The position numbers and the translations under genes are program-made. The notes beneath the pieces are model-generated. The model ran no database searches. It was given only the letters and a program-made list of their open reading frames with translations, and was not told where the DNA came from. Below, in pieces: positions 8,635 through 17,394 of a stretch of DNA of 64,000 nt. Each line of letters begins with the position of its first letter. Position 1 is the stretch's first letter. Source of the DNA: Arthrobacter sp. YD4 (lineage in GTDB: Bacteria; Actinomycetota; Actinomycetes; Actinomycetales; Micrococcaceae). The stretch is from contig NZ_JAUHHD010000005.1 of the NCBI RefSeq assembly GCF_030410515.1, positions 304,535 to 368,534 of the forward strand, read 5' to 3'.

Positions 8635-9570
8635 TCAGCGGGCGGCCAGGACGGCGGCGTAGAGTTCGCGTTTGCTGACCCGGGTGTCCTCCGCGACCGC
8701 GGCCACGGCCTCCTTGAGCCGCATGCCCTGGGCGACCAGGGCGTTGACGTCCGCCACGTGGTCTTCCGGCTTCCCCGGCTCGCGCTTGGGAGCCCCGGCG
8801 ACGACGACGGCGATCTCGCCGCGGATCTCGGAGGCCTCGGCCCAGCGCAGCAGCTCGCGCAGGTCTCCGCGGATGACCTCCTCGTAGGTTTTGGTCAGTT
8901 CGCGGCAGACGGCGGCCCGGCGAGCGGCGCCGAAGCGTTCGTGCAGGGCCCGCAGCATCGGCTCCAGCCGGTGCGGGGCCTCGAAGAACACCATGGTGCG
9001 GGACTCGTCGTCGAGCTCGGCGAGCCTGCCAGCCCGCTCCCCCGCCTTCCTCGGCAGGAATCCCTCGAAGCAGAAGCGGTCGGTGGGCAGGCCGGAGAGG
9101 GCCAGGGCGGTCAGCACGGCGGAGGGGCCGGGGGCCGCGGTGACGGTGATGCCGTCCGCCACGGCCGCCTCGACCAGGCGGAAGCCCGGGTCCGAGACCG
9201 AGGGCATGCCGGCGTCGGTCACCATCACCAGGGTCTTGCCGGACCGGACCTGGTCCAGGAGTTCGCCGGTCTTGGCCACCTCGTTGTGTTCGTGGTAGCT
9301 AATCACCCGTCCGGCCACCGTGATGCCGAGGCTCTGGACCAGGCGGTGCAGGCGGCGGGTGTCCTCGGCCGCGACGATGTCCGCGGTCTCCAGGAGCCCG
9401 ATCAGCCGCGCGGAGGCATCGCCGACGTTGCCGATCGGGGTGGCCGCGAGGACGACCCGGCCCTGGCCGGAGATGCTGCCGGAATAGCTGCCGGCGAAAC
9501 TGCCGGAAGAGCTCCCGGGGGACGTGCCTGCGGGGGCATCGGACTGGGGGCTGCTCGGCTCGGATTCCAC
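8635..9570 (-). CDS. rsmI: 16S rRNA (cytidine-1402-2'-O)-methyltransferase
   Basis: 311-residue SAM-dependent methyltransferase (tetrapyrrole-methylase fold) that 2'-O-methylates C1402 in the ribosomal P site. Signature segments are LAATPIGNVGD near residue 40, AAEDTRR, VISYHEHN, MVTDAGMPSVSDPG and PGPSAVLTALALSGLP. The first ~33 residues are a Ser/Gly-rich tail not normal for the family; a GTG start at 9570 is used, but the functional domain begins at GRVVLAATP. It is divergent, with a 59-nt gap, from the mannosyltransferase gene, an arrangement conserved in Actinobacteria. Confidence 0.93.
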   Translation of the reverse strand: MESEPSSPQSDAPAGTSPGSSSGSFAGSYSGSISGQGRVVLAATPIGNVGDASARLIGLLETADIVAAEDTRRLHRLVQSLGITVAGRVISYHEHNEVAKTGELLDQVRSGKTLVMVTDAGMPSVSDPGFRLVEAAVADGITVTAAPGPSAVLTALALSGLPTDRFCFEGFLPRKAGERAGRLAELDDESRTMVFFEAPHRLEPMLRALHERFGAARRAAVCRELTKTYEEVIRGDLRELLRWAEASEIRGEIAVVVAGAPKREPGKPEDHVADVNALVAQGMRLKEAVAAVAEDTRVSKRELYAAVLAAR

Positions 9571-9629
9571 AGCACCAGCCTACTGCCGCCCGGCGCGCGG
9601 GACCGACCCGGCCGGCTGCCGCCGGTAGC

Positions 9630-11396
9630 ATGGGCTTCGTGACGCAGACCCCCATGCGGTCAGCCGGGGCCGCGCCGACCCCCGCCGACGCAAGCACGCA
9701 GCAGCCCGCCTCATCCCGCCGACGTTCGGCCGGTGCCGCCGGCGGCGGCCGGAACCTCGAGGGGCACCGCTGGATTGCCCGGCCGAAGGAGGCGTACACC
9801 CTCCCCGCCCTCACGCGGCGGCTGATCGGGGACCTCGGCAGCTGGCGGGACTACCCGCCGTCTTTGCGTCTCTGGTACTGGCTGATCCCCACCCTCACCG
9901 CGGTGCTGGGCGGCATCCTGCGTTTCGTCCGGCTGGACACCCCGCACAACCTGGTCTTCGACGAGACCTATTACGTCAAGGACGCCTACTCCTACCTGGT
10001 CAGCGGGTACGAGCGGGCATGGCCGGACAAGGCCAACGATTCCTTCATCGCCGGCAACCCGGGCGTTCTGCTGGACAGCCCGGAATACGTCGTGCACCCG
10101 CCGGTGGGCAAGTGGATGATCGCCGCGGGCATGTGGCTGTTCGGGCCGGAGAGTTCCTTCGGCTGGCGCTTCGGCGCGGCCCTGACCGGCACCCTGTCCA
10201 TCCTGTTGCTCGCCCTGATTGCCCAGAAGCTCTTCCGCTCCCTGACCCTGGGCGCGGTAGCGGGACTGCTGCTGGCGGTGGACGGCCACCACCTGGTGAT
10301 GTCCCGGACCTCGCTGCTGGACATCTTCCTGATGTTCTGGATCCTGGCGGCGTTCGGCGCGCTGCTGATGGACCGCGACGACGGCCGGCGCCGGCTTGCG
10401 GCACGCCTCGCAGCGCAGGCCTCCGCCTCGCAAGCATCCACCCTGCAGGCTGGTGTCCCCACGCGGCTGCAGCTGGCCGCCGGCCCCTGGCTCGGGGTGC
10501 GCTGGTGGCGCCTCGCCGCGGGGGTCTGCCTTGGCCTGGCCGTGGGCACGAAGTGGTCCGCGCTATTCTTCCTGGCCGGCTTCGGCCTCCTCACCGTGTT
10601 CTGGGACCTCAGCGCGCGCCGGATCGCCGGGGTGCACGGCTGGATCGCCGGCGGCATCCTCAAGGACGGACTGCCGGCGTTCCTGAGCATCGTCCCGGTC
10701 GCCGGGCTGGTCTACCTGGCCACCTGGACCGGCTGGTTCCAGTCAAGCAACGCCTACTTCCGGCACTGGGCCGAGGCTAACCCGTCCGCACAATGGGGCT
10801 GGATCCCCAACGCGCTGCGGTCCCTGGCGCACTACCACCTGGAGGCGTACAAGTTCCATCAGGGACTCAGCGCTGACCACCCGTACAAGGCCAGCGCCTG
10901 GAGCTGGCTGGTGATGGGCCGGCCGACGTCGTTCTTCTACGAGTCCCCCAAGCAAGGCACCGGCGGCTGCGAGCTGCCCAGCTGCACCTCGGCCATCCTC
11001 TCGGTGGGCAACCCGCTGATCTGGTGGAGCGCCGCCGTCGCCCTCGGCGTGCTGCTGTTCTGGTGGATCGGCCGCCGCGACTGGCGGGCCGGGGCGGTGC
11101 TGGCCGGCGTCGGCGCCGGCTACCTTCCCTGGTTCATGTACCCGGAGCGGACCACCTTCTTCTTCTACGCGGTTTCCTTCGAGCCCTTCCTAGTCCTCGC
11201 CCTGGTTTACTGCCTGGGGCTGGTGCTGGGCCGCCGGACGGACCCGCTGTGGCGGCGGCGCTCCGGTCTGCTGGTGGTGGCCGTCTTTGTCGTCGGCGCG
11301 GTGCTGCTCTCGGCGTTCTTTTATCCGGTCTGGACGGCCGAAGTGATTTCCTACCAGGACTGGCGGGCCCGGATGTGGATGCCGTCCTGGATCTAG
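9630..11396 (+). CDS. Polyprenyl-phosphate-mannose--protein mannosyltransferase (PMT)
   Basis: 588-residue GT-C glycosyltransferase that transfers mannose from polyprenyl-phosphate-mannose to Ser/Thr of secreted proteins. After a ~75-residue cytoplasmic tail come about 11 membrane helices. The catalytic DE lies in the first external loop (VFDETYYVKDAYSY, near residue 110), and the PMT motif VHPPVGKW is near 155. It is GT39-like, as in mycobacterial Pmt (Rv1002c), which is also encoded divergent to rsmI (Rv1003). The start may be ATG 9630 or GTG 9639; they differ by three residues. Confidence 0.92.
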   Translation: MGFVTQTPMRSAGAAPTPADASTQQPASSRRRSAGAAGGGRNLEGHRWIARPKEAYTLPALTRRLIGDLGSWRDYPPSLRLWYWLIPTLTAVLGGILRFVRLDTPHNLVFDETYYVKDAYSYLVSGYERAWPDKANDSFIAGNPGVLLDSPEYVVHPPVGKWMIAAGMWLFGPESSFGWRFGAALTGTLSILLLALIAQKLFRSLTLGAVAGLLLAVDGHHLVMSRTSLLDIFLMFWILAAFGALLMDRDDGRRRLAARLAAQASASQASTLQAGVPTRLQLAAGPWLGVRWWRLAAGVCLGLAVGTKWSALFFLAGFGLLTVFWDLSARRIAGVHGWIAGGILKDGLPAFLSIVPVAGLVYLATWTGWFQSSNAYFRHWAEANPSAQWGWIPNALRSLAHYHLEAYKFHQGLSADHPYKASAWSWLVMGRPTSFFYESPKQGTGGCELPSCTSAILSVGNPLIWWSAAVALGVLLFWWIGRRDWRAGAVLAGVGAGYLPWFMYPERTTFFFYAVSFEPFLVLALVYCLGLVLGRRTDPLWRRRSGLLVVAVFVVGAVLLSAFFYPVWTAEVISYQDWRARMWMPSWI

Positions 11397-11458
11397 GGCA
11401 GGATTACTAGCGGACACCCGGTCACCGGCCGGCCGACCCGGAACGGGAGAGACGCGAC

Positions 11459-13288
11459 GTGAGAGAAGCCAGCACCGGACTGCTTGTGGAGCTGGATCCG
11501 GACAGTAATGTCACGGACCTGCTGCTGGAGCAGTACGCCGAGGACCCGGTCCGCGCCCTGTACGCCCGCAAGGGTCCCAACGGCTGGACGGACGTGCCGG
11601 CCAGGCAGTTCGTGGAGCAGGCCCGATCCCTGGCCAAGGGCCTGATCGCCGGCGGCATCGTCCCGGGCGACACCGTGGCCGTCATGTCCGCCACCCGCTA
11701 CGAATGGACCGTGGTGGACTTCGCCATCTGGTTCGCCGGCGGCGTGACCGTTCCGATCTACGAAACGTCCTCCGCCAGCCAGGTCGAATGGATTTTGCAC
11801 GACTCCGGCGCCCGCCGCGTCTTCGTCGAGGACCAGGCCAAGGCGGACCTGGTCCAGGGCGTCCTGGACTCCTCCGCCCTGCTCGCCGAACGCGTCCTCG
11901 GCGTGGTCCGGATGGACTTCGACGGCGCCGCCCCCAATCTGGCAAGCCTGGCCGCCGCCGGCACCGGCGTCACCGACGCCGAGTTGGAGCGGCAACGGTC
12001 CGCGGCGGGCCTGGACGACGTCGCCTCCCTGGTCTACACCTCCGGCACCACGGGCCGGCCGAAGGGCTGCGAGATCACGCACGGAAACTTCGCGCTCGTG
12101 GCCAAGAACATCGTCCTGTTCCTGCCCGAGATACTGCTGAACCCCTCCAACCGGACGCTGATGTTCCTGCCGCTGGCGCACGTGCTGGCCCGCGCCGTGC
12201 AGGTGGTCTGCCTGGCCGCCGGCACCACCCTGGGCCACACCGGCAGCGCCAAGGAACTCCTTGAGGATCTGGGCACCTTCAAGCCCACGTTCCTGCTGGT
12301 GGTGCCGCGGATCTTCGAAAAGGTCTACGCCGGCGCCTCGTACAAGGCCGCCGAGGCGGGCAAGGGCAAACTGTTCGACGCTGCCGCAGCCACCGCCGTC
12401 GAGTACTCCCGGGCGCTCGACGCCGAGTCCCGCGGCGAGGGCCGGGGACCCGGCCTGCTGCTGCGCACCCGGCACGGGCTCTTCGACAAGGTGTTCTACC
12501 CGCGGCTGCGGCAGGCGTTCGGCGGCCAGCTGGGCTACACCGTCTCCGGCGCCAGCCCGCTGAGCGCCAACGACGCGCACTTCTTCCGCGGCGCCGGGAT
12601 CCCGGTGCTGGAGGGCTACGGACTGACCGAGACGACGGCCCCCTGCACGGCCAACACACCGTCCCTGACCAAGGTGGGAACCGTGGGCATCCCGATCCCC
12701 GGCACCACCATCCGGATCGCCGACGACGGCGAGATCCTGGTCAAGGGCATCGGCGTCTTTAAGGGATACCACGCGAACGAGGCGGCCAACGCCGAGGCCT
12801 TCACCGACGGGTTCTTCCGCACCGGCGACCTCGGCGCCCTGGACGAGGACGGCTTCCTGACCATCACCGGCCGCAAGAAGGACCTGCTGGTCACCGCCGG
12901 CGGCAAGAACGTGGCACCCGGGCCGATGGAGGAAAAGATCCGCGAGCACCAGCTGGTGGCCCAGGCCGTGGTGGTGGGCGACGGGCGGCCGTTCGTGTCC
13001 GCGCTGATCAATCTGGACCCCGAGGGCCTGGAGAATTGGTGCGCAGCGCAGCGCATCCCCGTGATGGGTGCCGCCGAGGCGGCCTCATCCGAACTGGTCA
13101 GGGAGGCTTTGCAGGCCGCCGTCGACGACGCGAACCGGCTGGTCTCCAAGGCCGAGTCGATCCGCAGCTTCGTGGTCCTGGACGCCGACTTCACGGTCGA
13201 GTCGGGCCACCTGACCCCGTCACTGAAACTGAAGCGCGCCGCCGTCGTCCGGGACTACGAGGAGCACATCAACCGCATCTACGGCTGA
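11459..13288 (+). CDS. Long-chain fatty acid--CoA ligase (FadD15-type, AMP-binding)
   Basis: 609-residue adenylate-forming enzyme that activates fatty acids with ATP and CoA. The AMP-binding P-loop (SLVYTSGTTGRPKGC) is near residue 190, the acyl-CoA-synthetase motif GYGLTET near 385, and the ITGRKKDLLVTAGGKNVAP hinge near 475. The GTG start lies just after GGGAGA. The gene stands 62 nt after pmt on the same strand. It closely resembles the FadD15/AMP-forming long-chain ligases common in Actinobacteria; chain-length preference cannot be read from sequence. Confidence 0.9.
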   Translation: MREASTGLLVELDPDSNVTDLLLEQYAEDPVRALYARKGPNGWTDVPARQFVEQARSLAKGLIAGGIVPGDTVAVMSATRYEWTVVDFAIWFAGGVTVPIYETSSASQVEWILHDSGARRVFVEDQAKADLVQGVLDSSALLAERVLGVVRMDFDGAAPNLASLAAAGTGVTDAELERQRSAAGLDDVASLVYTSGTTGRPKGCEITHGNFALVAKNIVLFLPEILLNPSNRTLMFLPLAHVLARAVQVVCLAAGTTLGHTGSAKELLEDLGTFKPTFLLVVPRIFEKVYAGASYKAAEAGKGKLFDAAAATAVEYSRALDAESRGEGRGPGLLLRTRHGLFDKVFYPRLRQAFGGQLGYTVSGASPLSANDAHFFRGAGIPVLEGYGLTETTAPCTANTPSLTKVGTVGIPIPGTTIRIADDGEILVKGIGVFKGYHANEAANAEAFTDGFFRTGDLGALDEDGFLTITGRKKDLLVTAGGKNVAPGPMEEKIREHQLVAQAVVVGDGRPFVSALINLDPEGLENWCAAQRIPVMGAAEAASSELVREALQAAVDDANRLVSKAESIRSFVVLDADFTVESGHLTPSLKLKRAAVVRDYEEHINRIYG

Positions 13289-13320
13289 GCGTGCGGCGGG
13301 GCGGGAGCCCCGCCGCACGC
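13289..13320 (+). terminator. GC-rich hairpin directly after fadD stop
   Basis: A perfect 14-bp stem (13289-13302 with 13307-13320) and GGGA loop starts on the base after the stop codon. There is no U-tract, so termination strength is uncertain. Confidence 0.6.
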
Positions 13321-13353
13321 TGTGGCCGTGCGTGGCAGCCGCGGAGGTTGTGA

Positions 13354-14637
13354 CTAGGACTGCGCGGGTCCGGCGGGGGCGCTTGCGCCCTTGGATGCCG
13401 CTTCCGGGGCGGCGTCCGTGGACGGTTCCGACGCAGCGTTCGGCACGGCCGTAGTCTCTGCGGGCGCCTCCGTGGCCGGGGTGCCGCGGCGCTTGAAGCG
13501 GCGGCCCTTGAGCGCCGCCTGGGAGGACGTGTCGGCGTCCGTCAGGCCGCCGGCCGCCGGCGCGTCGCCGGCAACGCTGTCCTTCGCCTTCCCGGTCCGG
13601 GGCGGCAGGCCGCGGCGGCGCCGGGTGGGCCAGGTGAGGATGAGGGTCAGCAGCGAGGCCAGCAGCACCAGTGCGCCGATCGCGATCCCCGCGTCGCTCC
13701 AGAACTGGGCCGGGAAGAGCCGGATCAGGGTGTCCTGCAGCGAGAACGTCCAGGTGCCGTTAGCGAAGAAAATCTGGTGGAACTCTGTGAAGAACTGTTC
13801 CCAGCCGAGCACCGCCAGGACGCCCAGGCCGATGATGATCACCAGGGTGGCGATGGAGCCGGCGAAGAGTCCGCGGCGGACCCCGCCGGTGCTGCGGCGG
13901 CGCAGGTAGAGGATGGCGACAAGGCTGACGATGCCCAGCAGTGTCCCGGCCGCGAAGGAGGAGAGCATCACGGTTTTGACGTCGGCCATGTGGCTGACCT
14001 CGCCGGCCTTGAACAGCTTCTCCCCGCTGCGGTTCACCAGTTCGCCCAGGTAGCGCGGGCCGGACCAGTTGCCCAGGTAGTCCACGGCGTAGGAACCGTA
14101 GGTCATCCGGTCATCGATGTTGAAGCCGTAGCCGTCGCCCGGGAAGCCGGGACGGTTGTATTCGGCCCAGAGGAACAGCGGGCTGGTCACGGCGCGGACG
14201 GCGAGCACCAGCAGGATGACCGGGAAGCAGACGGCCAGCAGGACCTGCATGACCCGGGGGGCCACGGGCTTGGCGTTGGCGGCCTGCTCGCGTTCGGCGT
14301 TGCGGCGCTCGACCTCTTCCTGGGGCGGGCGCACGTGCAGGGCCGAGGTGGGGAGCGCCTCGTGGTAGGCCTCCTCCCCCGCGGGACGGCCGACGGCGGT
14401 GGCGCCGCCGGCGCGCTCGTCGGTGCGGCGTTCGTCGGTCCGGCGTTCGGCGGCGAGCCGATCGGCGCGGCGGCCTTGGCGTTCACCGGGTTCTGCAACG
14501 CTGTCATTGCCCGGGGCCGGCTTCGAGGCGGCGGCGCCGGAGGGCTTCATCCACTCGAAGGCGGGCTCGTCCGTGTCCCCGGCGGGATCCAGGTCGGGCT
14601 CCGGCCGGTTCGGAGGGGTGGCACTCTTCTCAGTCAC
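13354..14637 (-). CDS. TIGR01906 (DUF1461) family integral membrane protein
   Basis: 427 residues from the GTG at 14637. The N-terminal ~125 residues are charged and low-complexity. A TIGR01906-type membrane core follows: one helix, an external loop with FNIDDRMTYGSYAVDYL, three further helices, then a Pro/Ala/Thr-rich cytoplasmic tail of about 90 residues. The function of the family is unknown. The start is uncertain because the frame stays open upstream to 14745; GTG 14637 is preceded by GGAAG. It is convergent with fadD. Confidence 0.8.
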   Translation of the reverse strand: MTEKSATPPNRPEPDLDPAGDTDEPAFEWMKPSGAAASKPAPGNDSVAEPGERQGRRADRLAAERRTDERRTDERAGGATAVGRPAGEEAYHEALPTSALHVRPPQEEVERRNAEREQAANAKPVAPRVMQVLLAVCFPVILLVLAVRAVTSPLFLWAEYNRPGFPGDGYGFNIDDRMTYGSYAVDYLGNWSGPRYLGELVNRSGEKLFKAGEVSHMADVKTVMLSSFAAGTLLGIVSLVAILYLRRRSTGGVRRGLFAGSIATLVIIIGLGVLAVLGWEQFFTEFHQIFFANGTWTFSLQDTLIRLFPAQFWSDAGIAIGALVLLASLLTLILTWPTRRRRGLPPRTGKAKDSVAGDAPAAGGLTDADTSSQAALKGRRFKRRGTPATEAPAETTAVPNAASEPSTDAAPEAASKGASAPAGPAQS

Positions 14638-14787
14638 TGCTGCTTCGCTTCCGTCGGATTCCGCGCGTCCGGGCGTCGAGCCGGGCCGCGCCTCATATCT
14701 GTTCTCGAGCCTACCGTCAGGGTTTCGGCCCCGGGGAGGTGCCACCCCGGACCGTCACCGATTCGTGGCCAAACTCCCCGCGCTCCC

Positions 14788-16023
14788 CTACCGCTTGGCA
14801 TACACGTTCCAGGGGATGTTCCAGTCGCCGAAGCCCTCGAGGGGTTCCACCGGCGGAGCGCCCGTGTTCAGGGTCTGGACCACGTCGCCGGGCTTCATCG
14901 TGGCGAAGAACCACGCGGCGTCCGCCGGCAACAGCCCCACGCAGCCGTGCGAGACGTTCGCCCGGCCCACCGCGCCCCAGGCCGATTCCAGGGCCTGGTG
15001 CACGTACACGCCCGACGTCGTGAGCCGGTTGGCGTACTCGACCGTCAGTGGCGGGTAGTAGCCCTTGTCCCCCGGCTTGAGCCCGATGCTGCCTGCGTTG
15101 AACCGGGAGCTGCGCTCCTGCTCCATGATCACGGCGTACCCCGTCGGGGACAGCCAGTCCTCCCCGCCGAGGGTCACCGGCGCGGTGCGGGCGAGGGCGC
15201 CGTCGATGTAGACGTTCATGGTCTTGGTGGTGTCGTCCACGACGGCGATCCGCTGCGGGCCCACCGTGTAGCCGATCCGGGTGTCCGCGTTCCCCACCAT
15301 TCCGTTGCCGAAGTCCACCCCGAAGAGGCGCAGGTCCACGCTGACCGTGGCGTTGGCGGCCCAGAAAGTTTCCGGCCGGATCCGGGCGCGCCGGTCCGAG
15401 TACCAGTGCCAGGCCACGGGCTGGCCGGAGGATGCCGTGACCGTCACGGCCCGCTCCAGCGCCTCCTTGTTTTTCACCGGTTCGCTGAAGATGATCTCAA
15501 GCGGCTGGCCGGCGCCGAGGGTGCTGCCGACGCGGGGGTAGACGGCGGCGTCGGCCTCATTGGCGGCGGCCACCGTGGTGAACCGCTGCGCCCGGACTGT
15601 GGTCCGCCCGGCGCCGTCGACGATCGTGAAGCGATACCGGTAGACGGTGTCAAAGTCGAGCGGCTGCTCCGCCGTCCAGGTGGAGCCGTCGGCGCTGAGG
15701 CTGCCGGGGACGGGGCCGCCACCGTTCTCGGGGCGCAGCGTCACCTCCAGCACGCGGCCGTTCACGGCCTTGACCGCGGGCAGCGAGGCCGGGTTGACGC
15801 CGGTGGCACCGTCCAGCGGCGTCACGCCAAGTTCCAGCGGCTGCAGCACGGGGACGGCGAGTCCGCTGACCGAGCGCATCGGCGCGGACGCCTCCGACGG
15901 CAGCTTTTCCTCAGCCCAAACCGGGGCGGTGGCGGATCCGATGCCGGCCGCGGCCAGGAGGAGGCAGATGCCCGCGACGGCGGGCAGCCTGCTCCGGCGC
16001 TTTAGTTGGCGTACTGGGCCCAT
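14788..16023 (-). CDS. L,D-transpeptidase with Ig-like domains (second of tandem pair)
   Basis: 411 residues: a signal peptide or anchor (about 8-30), two bacterial Ig-like domains of the mycobacterial Ldt type, and a C-terminal YkuD catalytic domain. The catalytic motif is SHGCVGL, with an upstream His in YVHQALESA. These enzymes make 3-3 cross-links in peptidoglycan or attach proteins. The ATG at 16023 lies inside the 3' end of the paralogous upstream gene, giving a 22-nt overlap and probable translational coupling. The C-terminus WNIPWNVYA almost repeats that of the paralogue. No lipobox is seen. Confidence 0.9.
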   Translation of the reverse strand: MGPVRQLKRRSRLPAVAGICLLLAAAGIGSATAPVWAEEKLPSEASAPMRSVSGLAVPVLQPLELGVTPLDGATGVNPASLPAVKAVNGRVLEVTLRPENGGGPVPGSLSADGSTWTAEQPLDFDTVYRYRFTIVDGAGRTTVRAQRFTTVAAANEADAAVYPRVGSTLGAGQPLEIIFSEPVKNKEALERAVTVTASSGQPVAWHWYSDRRARIRPETFWAANATVSVDLRLFGVDFGNGMVGNADTRIGYTVGPQRIAVVDDTTKTMNVYIDGALARTAPVTLGGEDWLSPTGYAVIMEQERSSRFNAGSIGLKPGDKGYYPPLTVEYANRLTTSGVYVHQALESAWGAVGRANVSHGCVGLLPADAAWFFATMKPGDVVQTLNTGAPPVEPLEGFGDWNIPWNVYAKR

Positions 16024-17228
16024 GGGATGTTCCAGTCGCCGTAGCCGTCGTCGAACGCGGCGAAGTCGCCCTCGGTGTTGACCACCTGGACCACGTCGCC
16101 GGCGGTCATGTTGTCGAAGACCCACTGGGCGCCGTCGGGTCCCAGCCCGATGCAGCCGTGCGAGAGGTTGGCCTTGCCGATGAAGGGCAGGGCGGAGTCG
16201 GTGGCCTGGTGGATGAACTCGCCGCTGGGGGTCAGCCGGGTGGCGAAGTTGACGTCCAGCTCTCCGTAGTAGGCCGGGTCACCGGGCTTGAGGCCGATCG
16301 AGGCGGCGCTCATGTGCTCCACCCGGTACTTCTCCATCAGCACCAGGTAGCCGCGCGCCGAGGGGAACCGGGTGTCGCCCATGGTGGTGGGCCATTCGCC
16401 GACCTGCTGGTCGTTGACGAAGGCCTTGAAGGTGTGGGCGGTGGCGTCGGCGATCGCGGTCTTCTTGTCCCCGATGTGGATGGTGACCTTCTTGTTGAAA
16501 TTGCCGATCTGGCCCTTACCGAGGTCGACGCCGAAGAGCTGCATGTCCATGGTGATGGTGCTGTTGGCGGCCCAGAAGTTCTCCGGCCGGTACCGGACCA
16601 TGGTGTTGCTGAACCAGTGGAACTCCCCGGGCTGGCCGGAGGTGGAGGTGATCTTGATGGCCTTCTCGACAGCGTCGCGGTTCAGGACCGGTTCGCTGAA
16701 GGTGATCTGGATCGGCTGCGCGACGCCCACCTTCATCCCGTCCAGCGGGTAAATCGCGGCGTCGGCCTCGTTCGCGGTGGAGACCGTGGTGAAGCTGCGG
16801 GTGGAGGTGGTGCTCCGGCCGGCGGCGTCGATGACGGTGTAGGTGTAGGTGTACCGGGTATTGAACTTCAGCGGCCCGGACGCGGTCCAGCTGGAACCGT
16901 CCGCGCTGAGCGTGCCATCCACCGAGCCGCCGGATTCGCTGGTCAGGGATGCCCGGTCGATCCGCCCGTTGCCGACCTTCAGGGTCACCGGCGAGGCAGG
17001 GTTCACGGCCGTGGCGGCGTCCGCCGGGGCCGCGGTCAGCTGGACCGGCGGCAGCACCGGGTAGGCCAGTCCCGGGGTGGACCGCTCCGGCGAGGAAGCC
17101 TCGGAGGCAAAGGACGGGTGGGCCAGCGGCCCGGCCGCGGCGAAGACTCCTCCGCCGGCTCCCAGCACGCAGACAGCGGCCAGGACGATGGCCTTGCGGC
17201 GGGTGCTCCAGGTTTTTGAGACGGTCAC
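16002..17228 (-). CDS. L,D-transpeptidase with Ig-like domains (first of tandem pair)
   Basis: 408 residues. The N-terminus has a positively charged start (STRRK) and a hydrophobic signal sequence. Two Ig-like domains and a YkuD domain follow, with the active-site motif SHGCIGL near residue 367 and an upstream His in FIHQATDSAL. The GTG at 17228 is preceded by GGAAGGA about 10 nt upstream, which fixes the start against a longer open frame. It is paralogous along its whole length to the next gene. Role: peptidoglycan 3-3 cross-linking outside the membrane (family knowledge). Confidence 0.9.
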   Translation of the reverse strand: MTVSKTWSTRRKAIVLAAVCVLGAGGGVFAAAGPLAHPSFASEASSPERSTPGLAYPVLPPVQLTAAPADAATAVNPASPVTLKVGNGRIDRASLTSESGGSVDGTLSADGSSWTASGPLKFNTRYTYTYTVIDAAGRSTTSTRSFTTVSTANEADAAIYPLDGMKVGVAQPIQITFSEPVLNRDAVEKAIKITSTSGQPGEFHWFSNTMVRYRPENFWAANSTITMDMQLFGVDLGKGQIGNFNKKVTIHIGDKKTAIADATAHTFKAFVNDQQVGEWPTTMGDTRFPSARGYLVLMEKYRVEHMSAASIGLKPGDPAYYGELDVNFATRLTPSGEFIHQATDSALPFIGKANLSHGCIGLGPDGAQWVFDNMTAGDVVQVVNTEGDFAAFDDGYGDWNIPWAQYAN

Positions 17229-17314
17229 GATACTCGGGTCCTTCCAGACGTCACCTTGCCAGCATAGGGGCAAACGGGCGCCGGACCGGGCCGGACCGAG
17301 GCACGATACGGTCA

Positions 17315-17360
17315 CAAAAAGGCCCCGGGCCCGCGGCGGGTGCCGTGGGCCCGGGGCCTT
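17315..17360 (-). terminator. Rho-independent terminator of ahcY
   Basis: A 14-bp near-pure GC stem (17319-17332 with 17347-17360) is followed on the minus strand by TTTTTGTGAC, 35 nt after the ahcY stop. Confidence 0.88.
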
Positions 17361-17394
17361 CCCGGGAGACTCAGGGGATGTTCCCAGTGAGCTC

